A DNA stretch of 64,000 nucleotides from Platynereis dumerilii (GCA_026936325.1 JAPTHN010000003.1:60415192-60479191), one strand, 5' to 3'; counted from the first letter of the stretch, positions 12,705 to 24,353 are shown. Translations and numbers: made by a program. Notes: a model not told the origin generated them from the sequence alone.

Positions 12705-12946
12705 TTTGTGGGATGTGTCTGAAGGATATGTACATGACTTTCAAATTGATCTCTAAAATCCATGAGATAGCACTCTGTTAGTCCTGGCCACGTTGCATTA
12801 ATCTGACTTTTGCTTTTGAAAATATTTTCACATTTAAGTTTGGTGCAGATGTTGAGGTCACATCCATCTTTGTCCAGCCAGATCTGTATGCACGGAGGAG
12901 GTGGGTTACACTGCTCCCCTCCAATGTATGCCCAGAAGGTCACAAG
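12705..12946 (-). CDS. Candidate Cys-rich internal exon
   Basis: On the minus strand, cgctttttag-like sequence (gcttttag) precedes an 80-codon open frame ending at a GTAAGAAG donor. The encoded peptide has spaced cysteines (CNPPPPC, GCDLNIC, LKC, TEC) and one NAT glycosylation site. This would fit an extracellular domain. No family is recognised. It lies 5 kb downstream of the signal-peptide exon on the same strand, but the phases do not join directly. Confidence 0.3.
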
Positions 12947-14878
12947 CTAAAAGCGGTTGCAACAAGTTGAAACAAATATAAGAGCTCTCAATAACCAAGG
13001 GAACACAATCTGATAAGGAAGCTTGTTATTTGGACCTTCTCCTTACAGTCCAGGATAACCAATTCCACACTAAATTATATGACAAAAGGGATGACTTCAA
13101 TTTCGAGATTGTCAACTATATCCTGTTGCATCTAATATTACAGAAAAGCCAGCTTGTGTTGTCTATGCTTCGTGCATCATCAGTTTTGCCAGGGCTTGTG
13201 ATCATTACAGTGATTTCTCAGTGAGGCACATTTTCATTATGTGATTCTCTCCTCTGACAGGGATTTAAATATAGGTTTTTATGCAAACAACTTTGCAGCT
13301 TTTACAAAAAATACAAAACATTGTTTATCAAATATGCAATGTCCATCGAAGAGATTAAAGTCAAATTCCTCTTCCGGTGATGGCATGTCATACTGGTTGT
13401 TTTGTGACATTCAGGTCTCTCTCCAGAAACTCTAGTTCTCAGATTTCCATTTCAAGGTCTTGTGTGGGAGGAGATGGAAGGTTGGACGTCCTTAAAGGCC
13501 TTAATATGCATGCGAGTCCTAAGTCTCACAACTCCTTACACCTGACTCTGGTTTGTTTTGATTTACTTCCTCTACCCTTTGCCAGATCAGGTTCTGTGAT
13601 CTCAACACTCTGTAATGCACCAGACAATTTATTTTATTTTCTCTTGTAACTTAATATGCAATATAACTTACACCTCAGGGACCATTGTACTTCTTATTGA
13701 AAATCCTAATGACAAGTTCATGCATATCTAGGAGTGTGGGGGAGGTGGAGAAATGCATTGGGAGCACAAGAGTGGTACTTGGGATTCACGCAATTTTGGG
13801 AAGGGGACGGAGGGGCATGCAGATATATTTAGTATTGTGTGTGTTGATATATTACACTTTTTTCTTGGGTGCACCTGACAGATTGGGTGTCATATGCCGG
13901 GGCTATGCCCCCTCTTTGTTATGCCGCTGTTGAGTTACATGTTAATGGGGTCTGAATGGTTCAAGGAAGAAGTATGTCCACCAAACCAGCTTTGAACCAA
14001 GATGCAGTGCTGACTACTCTCTGCAATCATCTTTCCGTACCAAACTAACTATTGCTCAACAAGTGCTATCATCTGTGACTTGAGCTGGATAATGACTTCA
14101 AAGAAAGCCATTTGACATGGCTGAAAGCTTTGGTGAGCAAATATTTCGCTCCCGATAGACTTTAATTACTTCAAATAAAAAAAATAGGCAAGTTGAATTT
14201 TGGAGTTTGTAATACAATGCACTTGGATTGCCCATAAAAGTGTAGTGCTGTATCAATTAGGATTATTATAAAAGAAAGGGATAGGAACAAACCTACCTCC
14301 ACCCATAAGGAGAAGTCACTCTTGACCATAAGCAATCAACAGACTGACAAAATGAATTAAAACAAGGGAAATTTGCAAAGAGAAGGTTGGCTCAACACTG
14401 TTGTTGAGAAGTGGCTCGATTCTTGAAGCACCAGCTTAATTGGAAAAGTGGCCTGAAATATAATATGAAGACCCAGGCTTCTGGTTGTTTATACATTTTG
14501 CCATTTATGTGTCTCATGCACCCCAAAATCGAATGTTTTTTGCCAATGACAGTCATTCCAATGTTTAATTATCTGATTGTTGGTCAGAATGATACCATTA
14601 TGTAGGCCCTACTTGCAAAATTTCAAACATATATTTCCGAAGCTTCAAACTATGCCAGGCTTCTGTTAAACACTTGTTTATTTTGAAATACATTGGGTTG
14701 CCATGGCTTTGCTTGACTCTTGAATGTCAAATTTATAGCCAACTTTCAAGCATTCTGATTCTGAAAACAAAATTGATATTATATGAAGTATGGTTGATTG
14801 GAAGAGCTTGCAATGTCTTATAAGACATATTAGGTCATTATAAAACATTTGATTTTTTTGGTCTAATTCACCCAGTAA

Positions 14879-15062
14879 TATATAATATAGCATGATTTTA
14901 TATAGCGCCATTCCAGATAAATCTGCTCACCGGCGCTCGCCATTCTGAACGGCAATCATACCAATCATTACAGTGATAACCTTTGGACATGGCCGGAGCG
15001 GGGTTCGAACCCACATCCTCATGTGTACAAGGCGGGAATGCTAACCATTGTACCACGGAGCC
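14879..15062 (-). mobile_element. tRNA-derived SINE, family B, inserted in the right arm
   Basis: On the minus strand the head ggctccgtggtacaatggtt has a perfect B-box, ggttcgaaccc. The body ends gcgctatataaaatca-like, a 3' end resembling L2-clade LINE tails. It splits sequence that is continuous in the left arm of the surrounding inverted repeat, so it inserted after the arms formed. Flanking ccagta suggests a short target duplication. Confidence 0.85.
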
Positions 15063-16534
15063 AGTATTGGAATGTTTTCATATGACAGTAATAGAAATTG
15101 TGTGTAAACTGTTGAATTATACATTTTTGCATATTCCTGCCAAATCTCATGAAGATCCATGAAACAGCTTTTAAGTTATGCCATATTTGATGCTTAATAG
15201 TTTGAAGTTTTGAATTTTCAAATAAATCGTTTTGTTGCCATGGCAACAGAAATGCAATTTCTTTGCTCAACTAATATATGTCAAATATATAGCCCACTTT
15301 CAGGGCAATGTGTATCTCAAAACAGATTTGATATATACATGATACAATAGCTGAACAACAGGGTTTGAAGTATAAAATGTTCTTTCAAAAAGGTTATCAA
15401 TGGGTAATATTTACCCCAAAATAGAATGCTTTTTTAAATGACAGTCACCTGAATGTTGTGCCCATGGAAGGACTATTCATTATTACACACTTCAGCCAAA
15501 TTTCATGTGGATATATACACTGGTCTTCATGTTATGTCACATTTTGTACTTCGGAGTTGGACCTTTTGAATTCTGAATTATAATGTTATGTTGCCTTGGC
15601 AACAGAAATGCAACAGCTTGGCTTGACCATAATATATCAGATTTTCAGCCTTGTCTCATGGCATCCTACTACACAATAAAAATTTAATATAAAATCAAAA
15701 TTTGTTTGATCGGCAATGTTGGAAATATAGTAAATTGTGGAAAAAAGGGGTATTTAAGGGTTTAATTCACCTAAAAATGGAACTTTTTAAAAAGAAAGTT
15801 TTCAGATTGTTATATTACCTGATGGACAATTGATTATTACATAAATTTGCCAAATTTCATGAGGATAGGCGCCCTAGTCTTTGAGTTATGTCACATTTCG
15901 TGCTTTCGAATTGGACATTTGGAATTTTGAATTATAATTTTATGTTGCCGTAGCAACAGAAATGCAAAGGCTTGGCTTGGCTATTATATGGCAAATGTGT
16001 AGCCCAATTCCAGGGCATTCTAATGCACAACAAAAATTGAGCATATAATAATATATGGTTGAGCTGCAAAGTTTGAAATATAGCACATAGTGGAAAAAGG
16101 GGTATTTGAAGGTTATTTTCACCCAAAAATGGAACGTTTTTAAAATTTATTGTCAAAACAACCATGTAGTCATAAAAAACTCCCAAATCTGAAAATATTT
16201 CCAAAATTTGGGCAATTTAGCATTAAAAGTTGTCCTGTTATTCGATATTTTGCAAAATATTGATGAAATACTAAAATAACCACTTTTATTATGTTTCGGT
16301 TGCCATAGCAACCTTATGCGAATGGTCTCAGAGCGACACCTAGCAGATTCTGAAAGTTTAACTTGTTACCTATCCAATGACACCAAATTTCTTTATATAA
16401 AAATCGGGGGCAAACTTTTTCCCAATTTGGGATGTGGACCCCAGACTAGGAGTTCTGCAGGGCACTGCTCTGGGACTTGGACCTGTAACAATGTAGAATG
16501 ACACAGCTGTCAAAAGACAAGCACCTTGTAAGTT

Positions 16535-16726
16535 GTGCAACCAGGACCACGGCAGCATGAATTCTCTCACGAAGCTGTACTTAAACAGTTGAATGACCTT
16601 CACATAGCGAAGAGAGAGACAGAAAAATTGCTGACAATTGTCACAGTTCCATTTTCGTTGCCAAGAAAAAAAGGGAGGAGACATCCACATTTAAATTCGC
16701 AGAATAACTTTGATTACGGCTTTTAA
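16535..16726 (+). other. Possible decayed coding fragment
   Basis: An open frame of 63 codons containing LKQLNDLHIAKRETEKLL and a basic PRKKGRRH patch. The sequence around it (to about 17330) also reads protein-like in pieces, but no family is recognised. It may be the remnant of an old gene or element. Confidence 0.2.
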
Positions 16727-16879
16727 AAAGACATCAAATTGAATGCCTATTATTATCAACAAAGCCATATCTGAGGAAATTCGTGCAAAATTACAGCTTG
16801 AAGATGATTCAATGACTCTTATATATCAGTCTTTGTTGAGCTGGTAAATCTCCCACCCAGGCACTCACACGAAATGTGC

Positions 16880-17126
16880 AGTCAAAGCATAGGCGTACGG
16901 GACGCGCGATTTTTGGGGGGGCGAGCGATATTTGCCCGAATTTCGAGATCTAAAATTTAATACCATTTCAAATGAAATTGCCTGGAAATCACTATTTTTA
17001 AATAGTTTTCAACTAATCATCTGCCCAAATTTTTTATCCTTTTTGCCCGAATCTTACTGTTTCCCAAACTTTTGGGGGGGCGACCGCCCCCCCTGCCCCC
17101 CCCTCCCGTACGCCTATGAGTCAAAG
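16880..17126. mobile_element. 231-bp MITE with 8-bp target duplication
   Basis: The element at 16888-17118 has perfect inverted ends (cataggcgtacggga / tcccgtacgcctatg) and a G-run/C-run next to each end. Identical agtcaaag flanks lie at 16880-16887 and 17119-17126. The 8-bp duplication suggests a hAT-like mechanism. Confidence 0.88.
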
Positions 17127-18127
17127 ACCTGTAGGCACGGCAGAAATGAAGTAACTTTTCAGTAAACTGGTAAATTCGCTTGACCACGAAGACGATACAA
17201 CGGTTCCATTTGATAATTCAAATAATTTGAGAGCTTCGAATGTACTCTTTTTTCCTATGCATGGGGGTAGCACAGGAGTACATAACAATGAAGATGGATG
17301 ATGGGGCTTCACGTCCTGTTTTTATGCACTTATTAGGCTACTTAGGACAGGGGGAGGACACGACAATGAAGCAAATGGTGATTGTTATATAATGACCTTT
17401 TTGCAAAATGAAATGTGTGTGAATTATGTTTATTGGTCATGTGGCTACTTCACATTTTATTTCTTTTGGAAGGGCAGTTTTACATGTTTTATGGAGGTTG
17501 GGCTCTCTCATTACATGTTTAAGGAACCTGCACGAAATAGAATAAATCGATATGATCAACTTTAATACAGCAGCACAGATCAGTATCATTCTGTAACATT
17601 TAACATAATACATGTATATTCAAGTCACCAAGTTCAACACAGAGTGGAAGTAGTCAAGTAGATCATGTAGATCACTTTCTGGCCTATTTTAAATATACAA
17701 AATATAAATTTATTCAAACTTGTAAGTTGTACTGAACTCAAGCAGCAATTCAGTCATGCAATTCGTAACATTAAATACCACCAGACCACTGACAGCCTGA
17801 TACTCCAATTACTGATTACCATCGTATTATATTATAAATTCATACATGTAACAGCTTTTTTATCGCAACTTGAGAGCGCAAGAGCCTTTGCTATTACATG
17901 GATTGATATATTGATTAATTTTTAATATAAATATCTCCAATCTCAATATAATCCATATTGAACACACTGAAATCTCTCCAATTTGTCAAATTCAAGACCA
18001 TAAATGTGAGACTGAAACTTATCATACAAGCCGCAATATAGGCCAAAAAAATTTCGTTCAATATTTAGTTCAATAAATAAACTGGCTTTCAAATGATTTC
18101 CAAATTAATATAAATTATATGACTTAC
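17127..18127. other. Intergenic, AT-rich, no gene seen
   Basis: No supported exon or repeat boundary. It could be intronic if the signal-peptide exon at 18128-18250 is real. Confidence 0.4.
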
Positions 18128-18250
18128 CCATCTGCATTGGCTACAGGCAGCAATAGTGCGATAACACATAGGAGCATGGTGGATGCTCTTTCCTTCCGAG
18201 TCTCCCTTCAAGTTACGAGTATATCCTCCGGAGCTTAGGTAAAAAGTGTC
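18128..18250 (-). CDS. Candidate exon with signal peptide (unassembled secreted-protein gene)
   Basis: The minus strand reads tttcag, 73 nt of leader, an exact ccaccATG Kozak, then MLLCVIALLLPVANADG, then a gtaagtc donor. The hydrophobic core and the A-N-A signal-peptidase site (AXA rule) make a convincing signal peptide. A second frame of the 123-nt exon is also fully open (41 codons), so the frame is not certain. I could not find a phase-matching downstream exon in the repeats below it. Confidence 0.4.
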
Positions 18251-18454
18251 CTGAAATGAACAATATCGATATTTGTAAATCAGGTTGGCAACTTTTTATG
18301 ATGTATTCCAAGTTCAGGAACGTTTTAAAATAACTAAATATGAAGTGACATCTGAACAGTAGCAGAAGACCGAAGAAGTTCTTGAAAGAAGGACAAAAGC
18401 TCCCTTAATGTGAGCAAAAATTGGACCTGTAATATATAACATATATATATATGA

Positions 18455-18720
18455 TAAGTTCAGCCCTCTAAGCCCAGTTCTTGGCGCTCACGAGGGTTGA
18501 TTGATGAAATGGGAGAGAGAGAGAGTGGGAGTGCTTAATATGTTACACATTTACCCCATGTGAGGGATCTTTTACTTGCCCACTGCCCAGCATAGATCAT
18601 GTAGATACTGATACAAGGGGCCGCCAATTTAATATCTCATCCGCAGGACTCCAGATTTGATTTTGCTTGTGAAGGCAAATGTTGGGTTCCCCAACAGGGT
18701 TTCGAACATTTGCAGACAAT
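18455..18720 (+). repeat. Degenerate dispersed repeat
   Basis: Contains 'gggatcttttacttgcccac' and 'tctcatccgcaggact', a pattern common in old dispersed repeats of marine animals. It includes a short (GA)n run. Boundaries are uncertain. Confidence 0.35.
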
Positions 18721-18927
18721 TTCATAAAGTACAACAAAATTCCTTCGAATGGCTGCAAATAGAGTGATTACTTCCAAGTAAAAAATTTAGACCTTTCTTC
18801 AATAAATTTGGCTGTAAGTCACTGTATAAACTGTTTTTCAAGCAGCTTAAATGCTGATAACTTCATCATTTATGTAATGTTTATCAATTAGGCAATAGTA
18901 TCAAGAGAAATGCGCGTGACGCAAGTG

Positions 18928-18995
18928 CAACCAATCACTGCCTCTCTGCTGCTCTGCGGCGAAGTTAATAAATATACTTAGCTCATAGAGTCAGT
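18928..18995 (+). promoter_or_regulatory. Promoter-like cluster (CCAAT, TATA-like, Inr-like)
   Basis: An aaccaatcac CCAAT box is followed about 40 bp later by aataaatata, then tcagtc (Inr-like) about 25 bp further on. No plus-strand coding exon is identified downstream, so this is weak. Confidence 0.25.
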
Positions 18996-19951
18996 CAGGA
19001 GCTGTCAGGAAAACGCATAAGCTGATCAGCTATTAGTTGTCACTATACAGCACCAGAAGTACAATAGGACACAAGTACTCACAATTCACCATATAATTTG
19101 TTGCCATAGCTTCTGGCTGGCCTATCCATTGCATAATGAGGAAAAGAACTGCATGAAGGCTCCAGAGAAATTAGGATGATGCTGATGACTTTGCCATATT
19201 TTGTCAAATGGGATAGAATAAGCTGATAAGTAACTGGCATGCTGCTTTGTGGTGAGGATGGTTGCACAAAGGTCAGACTTTCTTCTGATACCCAACTGAT
19301 CAACCCGACACATTCAATCATCCTGTCAGGGCCAGGACTCAGCTGGAATTGCATCATATACTTTCTGAGAAATATGATATCTGATCCAAAGCAATGCACT
19401 CCAAGACCATTTGATAATGGGTCATTATTGAGAGCCTTCCCAAACATCTGTATGGCATTGAATACTGATACATAGTACCATCTATATATTATAAGACATG
19501 TATTATATACATAGAGAAACAAAAGCTGGCTTTATTTTGCACAAAATTGGATATAGATCTATTAAAATAACATTCACCCAGACAGCAATGTAATGTATAT
19601 AAGCAGGTGACCTGAGCAGTTTCTCAATTTTCTGCGCATCTAATAATATCAAATTCATCAGTTACAAGGTTAATGTGATTGAAAGACGTCATGACAAAAT
19701 TAATTTGACACCTGTAAATGGCAAGTTATTCTTGTAGTGAACAGGTAAGGCTCTAGGCGCCCGCAAATTGGACACCAGCTTTAGCCAAATTTACAGGAGA
19801 TGATTAACGTCTCAAGCTTTTATTCCTCTATCAACCAAGGCCCGAAGGCTAAGTAAGTAAGGGATGTGGATAGTCATGTCAATGTACCTGATGGTGTCAG
19901 GAGCTTTGGATTTTTGTGACTAAAATGCCTATTGCAGCTTTGTACTATTTA

Positions 19952-20101
19952 GGCCACACATAATTGATCTTTAGCTTCTCGGAAAAAAAAAAAAATTTAT
20001 AATGTCAAAATAAATTTTTTTTTTTCAATTTTTTTTTTCCATCGGCAGTAAATCTATTGTGTCGGCGGGTCCGCGAAGCTAAGAATCAATTATGTGTGGC
20101 C
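19952..20101. mobile_element. PIF/Harbinger-like MITE, copy 1
   Basis: Ends are ggccacacataattgat and the complement of ggccacacataattgattc, with about 28 bp of inverted repeat including 'ttagcttc'. TTA flanks both ends (19949-19951, 20102-20104), matching the 3-bp duplication of Harbinger elements. The interior is mostly poly-A/poly-T. Confidence 0.8.
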
Positions 20102-20104
20102 TTA

Positions 20105-21346
20105 GACTAAGGTTAGAGAGCTCTGTTGTCCTTAATTTTTGCTGCGATGCACTGATACTTTAAGACTTTTAATGGTGAGGTGACTAAGTCATCATAGGCC
20201 TATTTGTGTAGACACGTGTAGACGTGTAGACAGGGTTTAGGCCGAAACCCTTGGGTTGTAGGCCTCTCCGTTGTCTCCTCTTGTTTGTGTTGTTGGCCTT
20301 CGTTCTTCCCAGCCCATTCAATCCAATTACGACAGTACGTAGTCAGCTTACGACTCCATCCGCTGGCCAGCAACATGCAGCAATGCGCCGAGCAAAGAGG
20401 ACTTATGTTCACTTTAGCAGATGCACAAAGACAGATGCAATTACATGGTACATAAGTTATTTAGTACATACACATAAAAACACAGTCGAACGGCTTATAG
20501 ACTCAAGAGGACAAAGGGAACAAGATTAAATAATAATAATTGTCAATTGAAAAATTTGTTAAATTTCCTTATAAATAAAAAATTCAATAACTTCCCTCTT
20601 CCAAATGAAACGCAAAACGGGAAAAAAAAGAAATAGAAAAAAAATATACATAAATAAATATATTTAAATAAATTGAAATAGAATGAGAAGTATATTTCCC
20701 TCACCACAACAACGGACAAACAAAGTGAGTGAAATGAGAAGAAAAATAAATGAGAATATGAAACCCCCAAGATGGACCACCGGACAGGTTGAACTGCCCC
20801 GAGAAGGTCTCAGGTGAACGTCCTCAAAGACAGAAACAACAAGCCATAGGAGTTTAGTGATTGAAGATGGAGTAATGAGATGAGTGTTTTATGTACACTA
20901 TGTACATATTGCTACAGTACCTAAAGAGTTAAAAATGTATTACATGTACATCAATGCTGTCACAATTAAAGAACTTCATGCAAGCTGGCTGACTGGTATT
21001 GAAGTATCCAGTCGGGATTTTTCAAAGCTAAACTGCAATGAAGTCTACATACAAATGTCGTACAGACATTTCCTTTGTTAAAATGTTCATGTTATCTATA
21101 ACATTCATTGTCAGACATTTTCTCAGATACAAATTTCATTCTCATTCTTCAGACTGACACATGGCATTGCCTCTCTGACTCCCATTTATCACGGGTAAAT
21201 GCTAGTATGTACATATTGCTACAGTAAAGAGTTATTGATGTGATTGGTTTTTATCTATTGACTGGGTTATTGACTTGACTATCATCGATTTAAAGTTGTT
21301 GCTCGGATGACAACCATCCACCAGCACTGTCCAGCAGGTTGTAACG
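20105..21346. other. Intergenic with a short signal-peptide-like frame
   Basis: The plus-strand frame at 20251-20529 begins MGCRPLRCLLLFVLLAFVLP, but it has no family match, splice support or conserved features. The rest is T/A-rich. Confidence 0.35.
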
Positions 21347-21349
21347 GTA

Positions 21350-22279
21350 GGGGAGAGGCAGGTTAGTTGATACGCAAGGTTAGTTGATACGCCCCACCTC
21401 ATGGTCATAAAAATTATAATTTGAGAAAGTGTTGGCATTTGTAAGAAGCAGAATAAAAAAACACATGTTCTCATCTTGGTCAATGTAGAATCAGAATCAA
21501 GATTTAGGAGAAAAGTCAAAAAATTAAAAAATCACTGTTCCGAGTAAATTTGTGCTGAAATCTTGAATTTTTTTTTCTCTCGCTATAGGGAAGGATGATT
21601 CAGAGTAACTTAGTATATGGATAAGGTGTGTGAAAAGGGAAATTTATGAGCCATCAAAGATGACCTAGGTTAACCTGTGGTCCAGAGACCTGCTGTTTTC
21701 TGACATAATCGAATGGATGGGTTTGTTGATACAGCAGATTGGTTAGGTTTAGTTGGCTGGCCTGGTCAAAATAACAACCCTGACTTTTTTGTACAATCAT
21801 AATGCTAGGTGTTACTCAGTAGTTTACATGAAAAAGCTCTATAGATGAATCTTAGGTTGAAAAAATCATGAGATCTCCCCCTCCCAACAGGTCGACCATA
21901 AGATCCGACTCACAATGGTAGCAGATATGCATTCATGGGAACAGAAAGCAGATCGGTGAAGGCGTATGGTTTTATAGTATCCTACCAAGGCGGAATTATG
22001 TGACTTTTTCTTTGCATTGTCCATCAGGGTTTTGTGTATCAACTAACCTGCCAGGGTGTATCAACTAACTTTACAAAGTGGGTTAGTTGATACGTTTGAC
22101 ATGACCTACTTTGACGCCATCTGGGGTAAAAACTATCCAACAGAGAATGTCAAGTTTCCCCATATATTTGAACTATGTATTTCCCCATGCACATGACTAT
22201 TCGTAATTCCAATATCATCGTCCGGATAGCTTGGAGGCGAGCTTTTCTGAAAAACGTCTCAACTAACCTGCCTCTCCCC
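21350..22279. mobile_element. Tc1/mariner-type non-autonomous element
   Basis: Inverted ends ggggagaggcaggttagttg are flanked by TA on both sides (21348-21349, 22280-22281). A 'ggttagttgatacg' motif repeats twice inside the left end and three times, in both orientations, near 22035-22100. No transposase is seen. Confidence 0.8.
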
Positions 22280-22289
22280 TACAAGCAGT

Positions 22290-22860
22290 GTTTCTTTGGA
22301 CCCCTGAAATGCTTGAGTTGTTTGGCTAAATTTGGGGTGGACATGTTGAGACTTTTGTTTAGGTTGAAGATATGGTTGTTAATCATTTCTGTATCTAATT
22401 CTAAGTTCATCTGCATAATTTCGTAGTCTCGAGTCATGTAAAGGTTGGCCGTTTTGTTCTGATTTAATCGAGTTTCATTCCAGGTCTTTAAATTAAACTT
22501 AATGGGTATATTGTACAAAAGATGGGTATGGCATTTTGGGATAGTACATAACGTTGGATGTATTCTAATTCTTCCATTGCATTATCCATGATTAAATCGG
22601 CATGTTCGATGTCATAATAAGTCTCTTCGAAATTAGAGTATTTTACTCTGCTGGTGATGTTGCAAATGCCAGCTGTCATGCATGGAGTTTTTCTCCATAA
22701 TCATCTTCCCCATGATATATAATTACCTACCCAATCACGACACAGTTCTTCCATGGCAGCAATTGTGGCGCCAGATTTACCCCAGTTGTCGCTGATTTTT
22801 GACGCTAATGACCCCAATTTAAGGCCTTTCGCTCTGCTGTCCAATGAGCGAATTCATGGT
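22290..22860 (-). pseudogene. Fossil coding remnant of an unidentified mobile element
   Basis: Minus-strand protein-like segments (ITSRVKYSNFEETYYD, HIFNLNKSLNMSTPNLAK) read as decayed coding sequence of a transposable element. It is broken in more than one place. The family is not identified and age cannot be judged beyond being clearly degraded. Confidence 0.4.
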
Positions 22861-23143
22861 GCGTACTGGATTGAACAAAAACAAAACTAGTGCCTTGTGC
22901 CAGAACTGGTGGGTATTGAGATGAACAATGTTAAATTATAAGAGAGATAGCACCTGACTGAAACACTCAATCTGCAATTTAAAACAAATGAAATAACCGA
23001 CAGATAAGTAGTATATAATAACGGATGAAAAATAAATAGCCAAGTGTAAAATAATAAGAACAACAAAACAAAACCGGGAAAAATAAATAAAGTAAATTGG
23101 ACAATTCACCCTGCTACTCTAGATATCTATCTGGGTGATTAGC

Positions 23144-23262
23144 TCATTCCGATATCAGTGCAGTTTTAAATGCGTTGATGCTCAACTTGGTGACTGTGTC
23201 CTCCTTGAGGCTATTCCAGTCATCAATTACATGATGAGAAAATGATTGGAGTCTGATGTTAG
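23144..23262 (-). mobile_element. LINE 3' fragment (reverse-transcriptase C-terminus)
   Basis: The minus strand encodes FSHHVIDDWNSLKEDTV then INAFKTALISE and a stop. This matches the typical C-terminal tail of non-LTR reverse transcriptases of the CR1/L2/RTE type (FFSxRVVNxWNSLP...SVxxFKxxLD). Only this tail is present, so it is 5'-truncated. Confidence 0.7.
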
Positions 23263-23869
23263 TATTAGCTCAGGCAGAGATCACCCTCCTGTACACTGCA
23301 TGCTTTCACCAATTAAAAGCAAGGGTATTTTAACTGCTCTAAAATAGGCTGCCTGGTGCCTCACTGTTGCAGGGTACCCTGTTGAAGGATGGCAGAGGTG
23401 GTAATTGTGGAATGTTTGACTAAGGAACTTGTGAAATTCACTACACACTGGTGTATACTCCAGTCTCCACAGTGAACTGAGAAAGATTCAAGCTTGATCA
23501 GGTCTGCCAAAGATGTAAATCATAAAGTCGGTCGGGTTCACAGGACCACGGACTTGAACCCTTTTTACACACTTTACATTGTAGCTACATGCAACAGAAT
23601 AGAATGGCTCCAGGCTGTCAACGACAATATTACCCCGCAATGTTATTCTGGGAGACAGTAACGACACAACATATTGACAACAGCAATTTTCTATGTTTAA
23701 GTTTAATGTCGTGAAATTGAAAGTTAATTGTGGGAAAAAGTAAAGTAGAGCTAAGTTGGCACTGGTAGTCCGTGCGAACTGACTTCTTGCTGAGCGTGCC
23801 ACTGCCGCTGCTCGGTCAGGCTCAGGCGGACTCAGACTCGTTTCTGTCCACATATCAGTGGACAAGCAA

Positions 23870-23945
23870 GTAGTGAGTGACGTCACAAAGCGTTTGTGAA
23901 TGAGCGGATGTTGATTACATTGTTCTCTCGACCAATCAAATCACA
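23870..23945. promoter_or_regulatory. CRE plus CCAAT cluster
   Basis: A perfect tgacgtca CRE lies at about 23878-23885, and ccaatcaaatc near 23931. The sequence is less AT-rich than its surroundings. It could be a promoter in either direction; no first exon is confirmed. Confidence 0.3.
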
Positions 23946-24353
23946 GAAAGCGGTACTAGCTACCTAAGGTCATGAAATGCCATGGATCCCAGATTGGGCG
24001 GACTAAGGCACCGGGGGAGGACACAACCTCTGATCTACAGCTCAGTGCCAGTGGGTAGTCGGATAGTGCCACTAGTGGAATATACAACAAGACTCCGGAG
24101 CGTATTTCTCTGCCTCCAGACACAACTTGAAAAAGTGACAACATGACTGAAGAGAAGAATCAGAAGATAATCATAAAATGCTAAGGCCCAGACAGAACTT
24201 GACTTGGGCTTATAATAGTCTTTATTATAGTGTAGTAGATGCAATAGGCCAATAGCCCGAGGCTTGATCAGCTGGAAAGCTTGTTATCATTTGGTTATAA
24301 GTTTTCCAAAAGGCAAAACATGCAACTTGTCAAATTGAGGTTTACAAGGTTTC

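Larger units (their letters stand above)
11740..16330. repeat. Inverted/tandem structure of ~355-bp modules each with an RFX X-box-like motif
   Basis: A left arm (about 11740-12475) is inverted relative to a right arm (about 14500-15420). The right arm continues as tandem modules to about 16330. GTTGCC-NN-GCAAC type motifs lie at 11912, 12256, 14697 (decayed), 15234, 15590, 15944 and 16299. The last four are 356, 354 and 355 bp apart. The ~2-kb spacer (12480-14500) holds the candidate Cys-rich exon. Confidence 0.85.

Noticed and set aside
14990-15062. tRNA gene on the minus strand with intact A and B boxes
   Set aside because: The head is followed by a SINE body, and a second copy of the same composite occurs at 49081-49242; the tRNA fold is imperfect.
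19079-19522. 147-residue minus-strand frame ending at a gtgagt-like donor, possibly an exon upstream of the signal-peptide exon
   Set aside because: No family recognised; the signal-peptide frame has an in-frame stop before its ATG, so this could only be untranslated or unrelated. Kept as a note, not as a feature.
20251-20529. 92-residue plus-strand frame starting with a hydrophobic signal-like stretch
   Set aside because: The hydrophobic run comes from a T/C-rich stretch (ttgtctcctcttgtttgtg); no splice signals, family or second exon support it.
23488-23886. 132-residue minus-strand frame
   Set aside because: Composition is not protein-like beyond being open, there is no recognisable domain, and it overlaps the promoter-like patch.
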